Positions 46,812 to 55,391 of a stretch of 64,000 bases of DNA are shown in pieces. The DNA comes from Verrucomicrobiota bacterium (GTDB lineage Bacteria; Verrucomicrobiota; Verrucomicrobiia; Limisphaerales; JACQFS01): the NCBI GenBank assembly GCA_016199935.1, contig JACQFS010000015.1, positions 39,455 to 103,454 of the forward strand, written 5' to 3'. Both the position numbers and the translations under genes were made by a program. Every line of letters starts with the position of its first letter. Positions within the stretch are counted from its first letter, which is position 1. The notes under the pieces were generated by a model. It made no database searches. It worked only from the letters and a program-made list of their open reading frames with translations, and was not told the DNA's origin.

Positions 46812-48617
46812 ATGGCGAACAAGCCCAAGACCAAACCCGTGGACGCAAAGGCGTTCCTGCCGATGTCGCGCGCCGAGATGGACGCGCGCGGGTGGGACGC
46901 GCTCGACGTTCTCATCATCACCGGCGACGCGTATGTGGACCATCCGTCGTTCGGCACGGCGATGATTGGGCGCTATCTCGAAGCAAAAGGTTTGCGCGTC
47001 GGCGTCGTCGCGCAGCCGGACTGGACGAAGATCGAATCCATCGCGGTCATGGGTGCGCCGAAACTTTTCGTCGGCGTCACGGCGGGCAATCTCGACTCGA
47101 TGCTCTCGAACTACACGGCCGCGCGGCACAAGCGGAAGGACGACGTTTACAGCGCCGGCGGCGTTCCCGGCAAACGGCCGAACCACGCGGCCGTCGTGTA
47201 TTCGCAAATGGCGCGGCGCGCATTTCCCGGCGTGCCCGTCGTGCTCGGCGGCATGGAGGCCTCGATGCGCCGCGTCGCGCACTACGATTTCTGGGAGGAC
47301 AAACTGCGCCCCTCGATCATGGCCGACGCGAAGCCGGACGTGCTCATCTACGGCATGGGCGAACGCGCCGTGATCGAAATCGCGGACCGCCTCCGCGCGG
47401 GCAACCGCGACTTCAGCGGCATCCGCGGCACCGCGCTGTTCCTCGGCGCGAAGGCCACGGCCGCGGCTGACTTCAGCGAGTGCCTCATCCTGCCGTCGTG
47501 GGAGGATTTGCAGGCCGACAAAAAACATCTCATGCGCCTGACGAAAGTCGTGGAGGCGCAGCAGACGCCGTATTGCGGCAAGCGCCTCGTGCAGATGCAC
47601 GGCAACCGCGCCGTGGTCCAGGAGCCGCCCGCGATGCCGGTGGACGGCCCTGAGCTCGACGCGCTCTACGAGCTTCCGTTCCAGCGCGCGGCGCATCCGA
47701 GCTACACCGAACCCGTGCCCGGCTTCGCGACGATCAAGGATTCGATCATCGTCTCGCGCGGCTGCGCGGGCGGCTGCACATTCTGCGGGCTGGGATTTCA
47801 TCAGGGAAAATTTTTGTCGAGCCGCAGCGTCGAGTCCGTCACGCGCGAGATCAACAAGCTCGCCGAGTCCGATTCCTTTCGCGGCACCATCTCCGATCTC
47901 GGCGGGCCGACGGCGAATCTTTACGCCGCGCAAAACGGCCACGCCGAAGAATGCAAGAAGTGCCACCGCCCGAGCTGCCTCTGGCCGAGCATCTGCCCCG
48001 TTTTCAAGGTGGACGAGCAGCAGCAGCTCGACCTGCTCCGCAGCTCACGCACGCAGCCCGGCGTGAAGCACGTTTTCGTGCAGTCCGGCATCCGCATGGA
48101 CGTCGCTCTGCGCACGCCGACCTATCTCAAGGAACTCGTGCAACACCACGTCAGCGGCCACATGAAGGTCGCGCCCGAGCACATGAACCCCGAGGTGCTG
48201 CGGAAAATGCGCAAGCCCGCCGGAGATTTTCAGGGTTTCATGGAAAAGTTTTTCGAGCTGAGCGAGGAAGCCGGCAAGGAGCAATATCTCGTGCCGTATT
48301 TCATTTCGAGCTTCCACGGCTGCACGGAAAAGGAGATGGGCGCAGTGGAAAGTTTTCTGAAGAAGGAAAAGTGGAACCTGCAGCAGGTGCAGGATTTCAT
48401 CCCGCTGCCGATGACCGGCGCCGCGGCGATGTATGTGACCGGCCTCGACATCAACAGCGAGGAATCCATCCCCGTCGTGCGCAACGCCGGTGACCGCGAA
48501 CGCCAGAAACGGATGCTGCGCCCCAACGCGGCGCACGAGGTTCGCGTGACCGGCAGCCGCAGCGGCCGGCGCCCGACTGCCGCGGATGCCGTGGCGGACC
48601 TTGACGTGGTGGATTGA
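46812..48617 (+). CDS. YgiQ-family radical SAM protein
   Basis: This 601-residue cytoplasmic protein belongs to the YgiQ/UPF0313 family. The N-terminal part (LIITGDAYVDHPSFGTAMIG) is a B12-binding-like fold. The radical SAM domain has the CX3CX2C cluster motif in SRGCAGGCTFCGLGFHQG. A further Cys cluster (CKKCHRPSCLWPSICP) is typical of the family and may bind another iron-sulfur centre. HMKVAPEHMNPEVLRKMRKP is a strong family segment. The reaction is unknown. The ATG at 46812 starts MANKPKTKPVD; longer frames enter the intergenic repeat. Confidence 0.95.
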   Translation: MANKPKTKPVDAKAFLPMSRAEMDARGWDALDVLIITGDAYVDHPSFGTAMIGRYLEAKGLRVGVVAQPDWTKIESIAVMGAPKLFVGVTAGNLDSMLSNYTAARHKRKDDVYSAGGVPGKRPNHAAVVYSQMARRAFPGVPVVLGGMEASMRRVAHYDFWEDKLRPSIMADAKPDVLIYGMGERAVIEIADRLRAGNRDFSGIRGTALFLGAKATAAADFSECLILPSWEDLQADKKHLMRLTKVVEAQQTPYCGKRLVQMHGNRAVVQEPPAMPVDGPELDALYELPFQRAAHPSYTEPVPGFATIKDSIIVSRGCAGGCTFCGLGFHQGKFLSSRSVESVTREINKLAESDSFRGTISDLGGPTANLYAAQNGHAEECKKCHRPSCLWPSICPVFKVDEQQQLDLLRSSRTQPGVKHVFVQSGIRMDVALRTPTYLKELVQHHVSGHMKVAPEHMNPEVLRKMRKPAGDFQGFMEKFFELSEEAGKEQYLVPYFISSFHGCTEKEMGAVESFLKKEKWNLQQVQDFIPLPMTGAAAMYVTGLDINSEESIPVVRNAGDRERQKRMLRPNAAHEVRVTGSRSGRRPTAADAVADLDVVD

Positions 48618-48635
48618 GCCGTTCCACCCGGACTC

Positions 48636-50753
48636 TCATTTCACTTCGAGCCGCGCGACGTCCTTCGCGCTGAGGGCGCGGCTGAAGAGGGCGATTTCAT
48701 CGAGACGGCCTTCCCAGTTGGAGTCGTTGTCGCTGCGGCCGCCGAAGAAAAGCTGGTCGAGGCCGGCAGGGGATTTCGCGGCGGCCTTGGTTTCCATCTC
48801 CAGTTGGCCATTGAGGTAAACGCGCACGTTCTGGGCGTCGCGCACAAGGACGACATGCTGCCATTGCCAGCGGGGGATTTCGGTTTTGCCGGCGGCAACA
48901 TTCTTCGCGTCGTCGCCGTGGAAGAAGATGAGGCGGCCGGTGTGCGCGCTCCTGCCGCCGATACCGAGGTGATCGCCGAAAGCGCCGAGTCCGTGGTCGC
49001 GACCGCGCGAGAAGAGCCAACCGCTCACGTCACGCCCGTCATTCGGCATTCCGTTCCAGAGCCACAGCGAAACGGAGTAGCGGTCGCCGAGTCCATCGAG
49101 GCGCGCGCGCACGCGGCCACCGACGAAGTGCGGCGCGCGGTTCACATCACCCTTCGCGCAGAATTCCGTCGAGCGCGGGCCTTCGAGATAGTAGGTGATC
49201 CCGGGTTCATAAACCGCGTCGTGGCCGTGGCCGGTGGCATCAGCGGCGTGGGGGCCGGTGAATTCGTTCAGCCGCCAGTAGGCCGCGGGCTTGGCATTGA
49301 GGATCGCACGCGCAGCGGGGCCGTCAGCAAGTTTCCACGCACGACGCGGCTGGCCGCTGACTTTTTCCAGCAGGTTGATCGCGGCCTCCGCGATCTTCGG
49401 CTCGGCCTGAACTTCGAGCCCCGCCGAGCGCGCGGCCCACGTGTTGTAGCCGCCGAAGGGATGCTGCTCCGGCGGCGGAATGTAGCCGTCGCCGCCGTTG
49501 GCGAGTTCGATGACGATGTTGTGCGCGAGCGGGCTGGCGGCCTTGATCTTCAAACCCGTGACCGCATACGTCTCGCACGGCGTCGTGGCGATGCCGATGT
49601 CGCCGATGCGCAACGCCTGCACCACGATCTCGGTCCGCTGTCGCTCGTTGAGGATGATCTGCTCGCGCGCGTAAACTTCCGTCGGCGTCTTCGCGAGCGC
49701 GTTGGTCATCGCGGCGACGGTGCGCTGCGCCCATTCGAGGCGCTGCTTGTCGGGCACGCGATAGTTCAACGTCATCCGCCGCTCGGCCATCGCGACGTCG
49801 GCGTCGGCGCGATGCTTGATGCCCGCGTAGGCTGTCATCGCGATGTCGAGCAGGCCCTTGGTGTATTCGTCAATCGTCGGCTTGGGCCGGTCCTTCTCGG
49901 GAATCTTGTAGTCCGTCCGGTAAATGTCGCCGCTGCACCCGTGCGACATGATGCCGACGAACGGCGGCTTTCCCTTCGCCGCCTCGGGCGCGATGCGTGC
50001 CCTCAAACCCTCCGCGAACAATCCGAAATAGTCTGCGCTGATGTCGCGGTCGCCGAAGTAGTGCATGGAAAAATTTCCCAGCACCGCGATGGGCCGGCCG
50101 TCGCGCGACTGGATGGAAATGATCGAGATATCCGGGTCCTTCGGTCCGGCCTCGCCGGTCACGTCGTCCCACTTGCGGCCGGCGTGCATGTTCGCGCGGA
50201 CGCTCATGTTGCCGAACGGATCCTCCGCGAGCCGGTCCGGCCGGCGAATCCACTGGCGCAGCGCGGTGAAATCGCCCGCATCGCCCTTCGCAAAACCCAC
50301 GCGCGCCGGCTCCAGATTTTTCTGCGCCGCGGCGATGGCTTCGGCAATTTTGTCCCGCAGAAAGGGCACGTAACGCGGGTCCGCGTCGGTGCCGAGGCAG
50401 CCCATCGAGGCCGGCGCGCTGTGCGCGTGCGTCGCGGAGATCAGCATCCGATTAGTCGCAATGCCCGTGCGCTTGGACGTGAGGGCCTTCGCCTCATCGA
50501 GCAGCGGCCGGCCCATCATGCAACTGTCCACCACGACGATGACGCATTGCTCCTTGCCATCGCCGAGCGCGATGGCACGGGCGTTCACGCGCGTGTTCAC
50601 GTTGCTCACCGTGCGGCTGATCATCCCGCCGTTCACGAGCACCGGCAGCGTCGGCGGCGTGACGTCAATCACGGCGGCGCCGGCCTTGAACTCCGCGCGG
50701 GCGGACGCAGCGCAGAGCGTGAGGAGGGCGAGGGTGAGAGTGAGGGTTTTCAT
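48636..50753 (-). CDS. Neutral/alkaline ceramidase-like protein with C-terminal LamG domain
   Basis: This 705-residue protein has a Sec signal (LTLTLALLTLCAASARA) and an N-terminal domain of the neutral/alkaline ceramidase type (FKAGAAVIDVTPP, ISATHAHSAPASMG, FVGIMSHGCSGD). The His-rich motif is an expected zinc site. A concanavalin/LamG-like domain follows from about residue 510 (AYWRLNEFTGPHAADATGHG, SWLFSRGRDHGLG, WQHVVLVRDAQNVRVYLNGQ). Such fusions are common in PVC bacteria. The substrate may be a lipid or glycan amide; ceramide itself is not implied. It ends 18 nt from the convergent radical SAM gene. Confidence 0.87.
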   Translation of the reverse strand: MKTLTLTLALLTLCAASARAEFKAGAAVIDVTPPTLPVLVNGGMISRTVSNVNTRVNARAIALGDGKEQCVIVVVDSCMMGRPLLDEAKALTSKRTGIATNRMLISATHAHSAPASMGCLGTDADPRYVPFLRDKIAEAIAAAQKNLEPARVGFAKGDAGDFTALRQWIRRPDRLAEDPFGNMSVRANMHAGRKWDDVTGEAGPKDPDISIISIQSRDGRPIAVLGNFSMHYFGDRDISADYFGLFAEGLRARIAPEAAKGKPPFVGIMSHGCSGDIYRTDYKIPEKDRPKPTIDEYTKGLLDIAMTAYAGIKHRADADVAMAERRMTLNYRVPDKQRLEWAQRTVAAMTNALAKTPTEVYAREQIILNERQRTEIVVQALRIGDIGIATTPCETYAVTGLKIKAASPLAHNIVIELANGGDGYIPPPEQHPFGGYNTWAARSAGLEVQAEPKIAEAAINLLEKVSGQPRRAWKLADGPAARAILNAKPAAYWRLNEFTGPHAADATGHGHDAVYEPGITYYLEGPRSTEFCAKGDVNRAPHFVGGRVRARLDGLGDRYSVSLWLWNGMPNDGRDVSGWLFSRGRDHGLGAFGDHLGIGGRSAHTGRLIFFHGDDAKNVAAGKTEIPRWQWQHVVLVRDAQNVRVYLNGQLEMETKAAAKSPAGLDQLFFGGRSDNDSNWEGRLDEIALFSRALSAKDVARLEVK

Positions 50754-50889
50754 GATCATTTCGGATTGTGAGTTTGGATTGCGGCAAAGGAATGGAGGCA
50801 GGGGAATGAATAACGGAAGCAAATCATTCGCTTGCCCCCATTCGTCTGCAAAAAGTTTTCATCGGGATGGCACACGAGACGCACTGTGC

Positions 50890-51739
50890 TTACTTCTTTG
50901 GTTTGGGTGCCGCTGTCCGCAAATCCCTTTTGCACATCGGATCATTCGGCACTGGCTGTCCGGTTTGCTCGACCGGCTGATTGAAAAGGTATCGCCACAC
51001 TGCTTCGTGGATGAACTTGCCCGACGCGTCCTTCACCGCCGCGCCGCCAGGCGTGACGGAGCTGTGGGCACGCTTGGCGTCTTTCTTAGAACATCACCAC
51101 GCGGTCCACCTTCACGTGCTTGGCAAAGCGCGCCGCCGTGGTCGAGCCGTGCGAACTGCCGGAGATGATCACGCGATCCCAGCGCAGGCCCGCCTTGTCG
51201 TCGGTGAGGAAAAAATCCCAGCGGCCCTGCGGATTCACCTTCGCGAGGTGCTTCACGAACTGCACCGAGCGCTCCATCATGCCGTCAGGCTTGGGAATGT
51301 TCACCAACGGGCTGAAGTCCTCGCCCGTCGCGGCTTCGAGGCGGATATTGCCGAGCAGTTGGCCATCGTCGCCGGGTGACTTGTCGCCGAACTTGCCGAA
51401 CCAGCCGTTCGCGTAGTGCACCTGGATCGCGTGGAGGCCATAGCTGTTGACGCGCTCGAACAAATTCTTGTTGTGCCCCATGAGCCAGATGACCAGCTTG
51501 CCCTGCGGCTTCACGCGGGTGTCCACCGCGGCGTTCTCGGTGTCGGCGGGCTTGCCACCCTTCTCGAAGACAAAACCAATTTCCGGATGCGGCCGAGCAC
51601 GCGGATCAATCTGGCTGGCCCGCGCGGTGAGTTCGTAACGCTGCGGCTTTGGGTCGTTGAACGCGGATGGCGCATCGGCCGCGGTGAGTTGGCCGCAAAG
51701 AACGCAAAGGGACACAAAGAAGATGACATTGCTTTTCAT
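50890..51739 (-). pseudogene. Broken secreted alpha/beta-hydrolase gene (internal deletion plus frameshift)
   Basis: From the ATG at 51739 a 217-residue reading frame gives a signal peptide (MKSNVIFFVSLCVLCGQLTA) and a hydrolase N-terminal part. It reaches the nucleophile elbow GSSHGS and stops at 51086 right after VDRVVMF. Sequence immediately beyond is open in another frame and reads DAKRAHSSVTPGGAAVKDAS to a natural-looking end MCKRDLRTAAPKPKK with stop at 50890-50892. I judge this to be the true C-terminus, so the stretch holding the rest of the catalytic core is missing and the frame is shifted. Its ATG overlaps the stop of the preceding esterase by 4 nt. Confidence 0.82.
51686..51722. 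repeat. Nonamer-type repeat encoding a signal peptide (copy 1)
   Basis: On the coding strand this reads TTCTTTGTGTCCCTTTGCGT followed by TCTTTGCGGCCAACTC and encodes FFVSLCVLCGQL. The same kind of sequence is non-coding at 19849-19888 before trpS. Related coding copies are at 52621-52658 and 53619-53654. Confidence 0.75.
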
Positions 51740-52674
51740 TTGGCGGACGGGGCTTTGAGTTTTTCGATGAGGTAATCCTGAATCGTCGCGTGTTTCACGC
51801 CGGGCGCGCCGGGATAGACGAGTTCGCACTCGACGCCGGCGTTCTTGCAACGCTCCTGCAACTTCACGCCGAAGTTCGACGTGTGCGTCGGGTCTTCGCG
51901 ATCCTGACCGAGTGCGGGCGGCGTGGTGTAGTTGAGGTAAACGGGCGGATCGTCCGCGGTGACGAGCGCGTAGGGCGAAAACTCGGCAATCCACGGGAGG
52001 ATCGTGTCGCGCCTGGCGAGGAACTCGTCGAATGCGGAAAGATTCTTCGCCGGATCACCCTTGAAGCCGAACGCGTGACCGCCGTAACGGCTGTTGGGCG
52101 TCCACTCCTTCATCTGCGCGGGATCGAGCGACGTCTGCGCCTTCGCCACCGCTGCGCACCAGAGGCGGGTGGACTCGCGCGCGACGGGATCGTTGCTTTT
52201 CGGATCGGCCATGTCGGGATGAAACGCGAGCCACAGCGACGAGCACGCGCCCGCGCTGCTGCCGGTCGCGGCGACGCGCGCCTTGTCAATGTTCCACTCG
52301 GCGGCCTTGCTGCGGACGAACTGCAACGCGCGCGCGGCATCGAGCAGCGGGCCTTTCACTGGAGGAACCAGTTTGTCCGCCTCGGCCTGCGGGATGAAAC
52401 GGTAGTTGATGGCGACGACGGAAATGCCCGCCGCAAGATATTGGGCCGTGTTATTGAAACCTGACTTGTCGCCGTTCAGCCAGCCGCCGCCGTGGATGAC
52501 AAACACGAGCGGCGTGGGCCTATCCGACTGCGCCTTGGAGAAGTCGAGCACGTTCCGCTCATGCGGGCCGTAGGGGACATTCGCGAGCGTGGGCTTGGGG
52601 GGTGCGCCCGGCGCGGCAGCCAGTTGGCCGCAAAGAACGCAGAGAGACGCAATGAAGGCGATGGCCCCGGTCAT
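51736..52674 (-). CDS. Secreted acetylesterase-type alpha/beta-hydrolase
   Basis: This 312-residue protein has the signal MTGAIAFIASLCVLCGQLAA and an esterase domain of the BD-FAE/carboxylesterase type. It has the oxyanion motif HGGGW (61-65), nucleophile elbow GSSAG (138-142, Ser140) and a late acid/His region (GVKHATIQDYL). It is about 85 percent identical by eye to the next upstream gene (52671-53672), so the two are a recent tandem duplicate. Start and stop codons overlap by 4 nt (ATGA) at both ends. A likely role is deacylation of polysaccharide fragments in the periplasm. Confidence 0.92.
   Translation of the reverse strand: MTGAIAFIASLCVLCGQLAAAPGAPPKPTLANVPYGPHERNVLDFSKAQSDRPTPLVFVIHGGGWLNGDKSGFNNTAQYLAAGISVVAINYRFIPQAEADKLVPPVKGPLLDAARALQFVRSKAAEWNIDKARVAATGSSAGACSSLWLAFHPDMADPKSNDPVARESTRLWCAAVAKAQTSLDPAQMKEWTPNSRYGGHAFGFKGDPAKNLSAFDEFLARRDTILPWIAEFSPYALVTADDPPVYLNYTTPPALGQDREDPTHTSNFGVKLQERCKNAGVECELVYPGAPGVKHATIQDYLIEKLKAPSAK
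52621..52658. repeat. Nonamer-type repeat encoding a signal peptide (copy 2)
   Basis: The coding strand ends TCTCTGCGTTCTTTGCGGCC and encodes IASLCVLCGQL. The last 20 bases differ little from the same part of copy 1, although the mature proteins that follow belong to different hydrolase families. Confidence 0.75.
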
Positions 52675-53672
52675 TTGGCGGACGGGGCTTTCAGTTTCTC
52701 GATGAGATACTGGTGCAACAGCGCGTGCTTCACGCCGGGCGCTTCGGGATAGACCAACTCGCACTCGACGCCGGCAGCCTTGCAATGCTCCTGCAACTTC
52801 ACGCCGAAGTTCGAGGTGTGCGTGGGGTCCTTCTGCTCCTGCCCGAGCGCGGGCGGCGCGCCGAAGCCGAGCCACACGGGCGGATCATCGGCAGTGACGA
52901 GCGCGTAGGGAGAATACTCGGCGATCCACGGCAGGATGGTGTCGCGCTTGGCGAGGAACTCGTCGAACGCGGAGAGCTTCTTCTCCTTGTCGCCCTTGAA
53001 GCCGAACGCATGGCCGCCGTAACGGCTGTTCGGCGTCCACTCCTTCATCTGCGCCGGGTCGAGCGTCGTCTGCGCGCCCGCCACCGCCGCGCACCACAGC
53101 CGCGTGGACTCGCGCGCGACGGGGTCGCTGCTCTTCGGATCGGCTAGGTCCGGATGAAACGCGAGCCAGAGCGACGAGCACGCGCCCGCCGAACCGCCCG
53201 TCGCGCCGATGCGCGCCTTGTCAATGTTCCACACGGCCGCCTTGCTGCGAACGAACTGCAACGCGCGCGCCGCATCGTGCAGCGGCCCCTTCACTGGCGG
53301 CACCACCTGGTCGGCCTCCGCCTGCGCGATGAAGCGGTAGTTGATCGCGACGACGGAAATCCCGGCCGCGAGGTAATTGGCAACCGCGCCCACGCGCCCC
53401 TTGTCGCCGTTCACCCAGCCGCCGCCGTGGATGTAGAACACCACGGGCGTCGGCTGGTCGGACGCGGCCTTGTAGAAATCGAGCACGTGGCGCTCGTGCG
53501 TGCCGTAGGCGACGTTCGCGAGCGTGGGCTTCGGCCCGGCGGGAGCCTTGGGCGCGGCCTTGGCGGGAGCTTCGGATTTTTCGCCGGCCTTGGTTTTTGT
53601 GGGCGCGTCTGCAGCGGGGAGCTGGCCGCCAAAAACGAAAACGGACACCAGCAGTGAAATGAGTTTCTTCAT
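52671..53672 (-). CDS. Secreted acetylesterase-type alpha/beta-hydrolase (tandem paralogue)
   Basis: This 333-residue protein has the signal MKKLISLLVSVFVFGGQLPA, then a Lys/Ala/Pro linker absent from the paralogue (TKTKAGEKSEAPAKAAPKAP). An esterase domain follows with HGGGW (82-86) and GGSAG (159-163, Ser161). Near identity to the downstream gene through the C-terminal EKLKAPSAK shows recent duplication, including the ATGA junction with the following gene. The first glycine of the elbow context differs (GGSAG rather than GSSAG), which is tolerated in the fold. It lies 51 nt after the SGNH gene. Confidence 0.92.
   Translation of the reverse strand: MKKLISLLVSVFVFGGQLPAADAPTKTKAGEKSEAPAKAAPKAPAGPKPTLANVAYGTHERHVLDFYKAASDQPTPVVFYIHGGGWVNGDKGRVGAVANYLAAGISVVAINYRFIAQAEADQVVPPVKGPLHDAARALQFVRSKAAVWNIDKARIGATGGSAGACSSLWLAFHPDLADPKSSDPVARESTRLWCAAVAGAQTTLDPAQMKEWTPNSRYGGHAFGFKGDKEKKLSAFDEFLAKRDTILPWIAEYSPYALVTADDPPVWLGFGAPPALGQEQKDPTHTSNFGVKLQEHCKAAGVECELVYPEAPGVKHALLHQYLIEKLKAPSAK
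53619..53654. repeat. Diverged repeat-like signal peptide sequence (copy 3)
   Basis: The coding strand contains GTGTCCGTTTTCGTTTTTGG then CGGCCAGCTC and encodes VSVFVFGGQL. It aligns base for base with copy 1 through GTGTCC...CGTT...GCGGCCA.CTC, but the cytosine-rich unit has drifted. It could be the ancestral or the decayed form. Confidence 0.55.
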
Positions 53673-53723
53673 GGCCATGATTTGGAGTTTGACTGGCACG
53701 GCGGTGGACAAAGCGCGCATCGC

Positions 53724-54467
53724 TCACTTCTTCGGCAGCGCCGCCTCGATCGCGGCGGCGACTTTCTCGGCGAGGTATTTGTAACCGTCGCCCGTGTAAT
53801 GCACGTTGCCGTCCGGGAGTTGGATTTCCTTGAGCTTCGCCGCCGCGTGCGAGTGGAGGTCGTTCGTGGGGATGCCCGCGTCCTTCATCACGCGTGCGGC
53901 GACCTCGTTGTATTTCAACTCATCGCCGGCAATTCGACCGTCGGAGCCTTCGGAAACCGGCGTGGTGTTGCACCAGATGAGCTTCGCGCCCGTGGCCCTG
54001 AACTGCGTCACCAACTCGCGGAGATTCTTTTCGTAATCCGCGAGGGGCACCTGTAAATGCGAACCGGGCGCCTTCGGATCGGCGCGCTTGCTCGGGTCGT
54101 CCTGGATGTATTTCAAATCGTGCAGGCCCCAGTTGAAATGGATCACGTCCCACTTCGTATCGCCGAGCCACGACTTGAGATTCTTCAAACCGTTCACGGT
54201 CGGGCCGCCGTTGGCGGGAATGCGGTGGACGTTTGCCTTGCCCTTGAGCAGCTCGCGCACGGGAATCGTGTAGCCCATCGAGATCGAATCGCCGATGAGC
54301 AGCACGCGCGGCAGGCCCGGTTCGTCCTCGATCTTCGCGAGCGACGGGCTGGGCGCGCGCTTGGCCTTCGCCTTCGGCTCGGCCTTTTTCTCGGCGGCGA
54401 AAACAGAGCCGCACACCGCGACGAGCAGTGACGAAATGACGAACAGGGGAAGCAGTTTGGATTTCAT
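53724..54467 (-). CDS. Secreted SGNH/GDSL hydrolase
   Basis: This 247-residue protein has a Sec signal (LPLFVISSLLVAVCGSVFAA) and a basic linker (EKKAEPKAKAKRAPS). Its SGNH esterase fold shows block I GDSISMG (Ser61 nucleophile), the Gly block NGGPTVNG, an Asn block HFNWGLHDLK and block V DGNVHYTGDGY with the catalytic Asp/His. Such enzymes remove acetyl or other acyl groups, often from glycans. It lies 75 nt downstream of another SGNH gene and upstream of the tandem esterases. Confidence 0.92.
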   Translation of the reverse strand: MKSKLLPLFVISSLLVAVCGSVFAAEKKAEPKAKAKRAPSPSLAKIEDEPGLPRVLLIGDSISMGYTIPVRELLKGKANVHRIPANGGPTVNGLKNLKSWLGDTKWDVIHFNWGLHDLKYIQDDPSKRADPKAPGSHLQVPLADYEKNLRELVTQFRATGAKLIWCNTTPVSEGSDGRIAGDELKYNEVAARVMKDAGIPTNDLHSHAAAKLKEIQLPDGNVHYTGDGYKYLAEKVAAAIEAALPKK

Positions 54468-54481
54468 GCAACGGATTCTAG

Positions 54482-54514
54482 CCACGGATTAAACACGGAG
54501 GAAACACGGATTTT
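54482..54514. repeat. CACGGA-type direct repeat between two SGNH genes
   Basis: Three CACGGA words occur about eleven bases apart (CCACGGATTAAACACGGAGG and on). The spacing and composition recall the CACGAAT element at 2159 and the end of the ABC gene at 4076. It occupies the leader of the downstream SGNH gene. Confidence 0.6.
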
Positions 54515-54542
54515 GAGGCGACACTCGCGCGTCGCCGCACGG

Positions 54543-55376
54543 CTACGGCTTGCCTTTGTCCCGGCCCGACCGCTCCCGGATGATCGGCGCGAGGAACTTC
54601 GCCGTCTCGTCGGCAATCACGTTGTAGCCCGCGAGGTTCGGGTGCCGGTCGCCGAACCAGCCGGGCAGATGGCCGAAGACGCCATCGAGCCGGTTGTCCA
54701 TCACGACAACCGTGGGGTCCTTGCCCGGAGTTGTGTAAGGCTTGGCGAGCTCGTGAAATTTCTCCGGCACCTTCGCGAGCGGATAGCGGCGGTAGTTCAA
54801 CATGTCGGGGCCGCGCTTGAGTTCGGCGGCGTAGCGCGGGTAGATATCGAAGAGCGTGAGCTTTTCCCCGGCGGCGACTTCACGGATGAGCTGGTTGATC
54901 TTCGTGCTCGTCGCCTCGTCGGCCATGGGAATCACCGTCATCGGAATCAACACCGCCTTCGGGTGATCCGCGCGCAGCTTCGCGAGCAGTTCATGGAAGT
55001 CCTTCGGGAAATTTTCGACGAAGTTGGTGCGCTTCGAATTGTCGTTCAAGCCGTAGCGGATGAAAATGTAATCGAGCCCCGGCAGCTTCGACGCCTGCTT
55101 CTCGTAGCGGCCCGAATCAATCAGACGCTGGATGAACTCGCCGCTGAGGCCGAGGTTCATCACGTTCACCGGCGGCAGGTCGCCCTCGGCCGCAAGCAGC
55201 AGCCGAATCACGTCCTCGAACTGCGGCTCCTTCGGCGCATACTTCTTCGGAAAGCTCGCCTCAGTCGTGCTGTCGCCGAGCAGCAGAATTTGGATTTTGC
55301 CCTCGTGCTCCGCGCGCAACGTGGTGGGCGTCGCGAGCGCGATGAGGGCGAGAAAAACTGCGCCGATGGTTTTCAT
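54543..55376 (-). CDS. Secreted SGNH/GDSL hydrolase
   Basis: This 277-residue protein has a Sec signal (IGAVFLALIALATPTTLRAE) and an SGNH esterase domain with block I LLGDSTTE (Ser36), NLGLSGE for the Gly block, RYGLND for the Asn block and GDRHPNLAGY near the end for the catalytic Asp/His. It resembles rhamnogalacturonan acetylesterase-like or other acyl esterases. Sequence similarity to the neighbouring SGNH gene is limited to the motifs, so the two are not recent duplicates. It lies 15 nt after the propeller gene. Confidence 0.92.
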   Translation of the reverse strand: MKTIGAVFLALIALATPTTLRAEHEGKIQILLLGDSTTEASFPKKYAPKEPQFEDVIRLLLAAEGDLPPVNVMNLGLSGEFIQRLIDSGRYEKQASKLPGLDYIFIRYGLNDNSKRTNFVENFPKDFHELLAKLRADHPKAVLIPMTVIPMADEATSTKINQLIREVAAGEKLTLFDIYPRYAAELKRGPDMLNYRRYPLAKVPEKFHELAKPYTTPGKDPTVVVMDNRLDGVFGHLPGWFGDRHPNLAGYNVIADETAKFLAPIIRERSGRDKGKP

Positions 55377-55391
55377 GATTTCAACGTAAGA

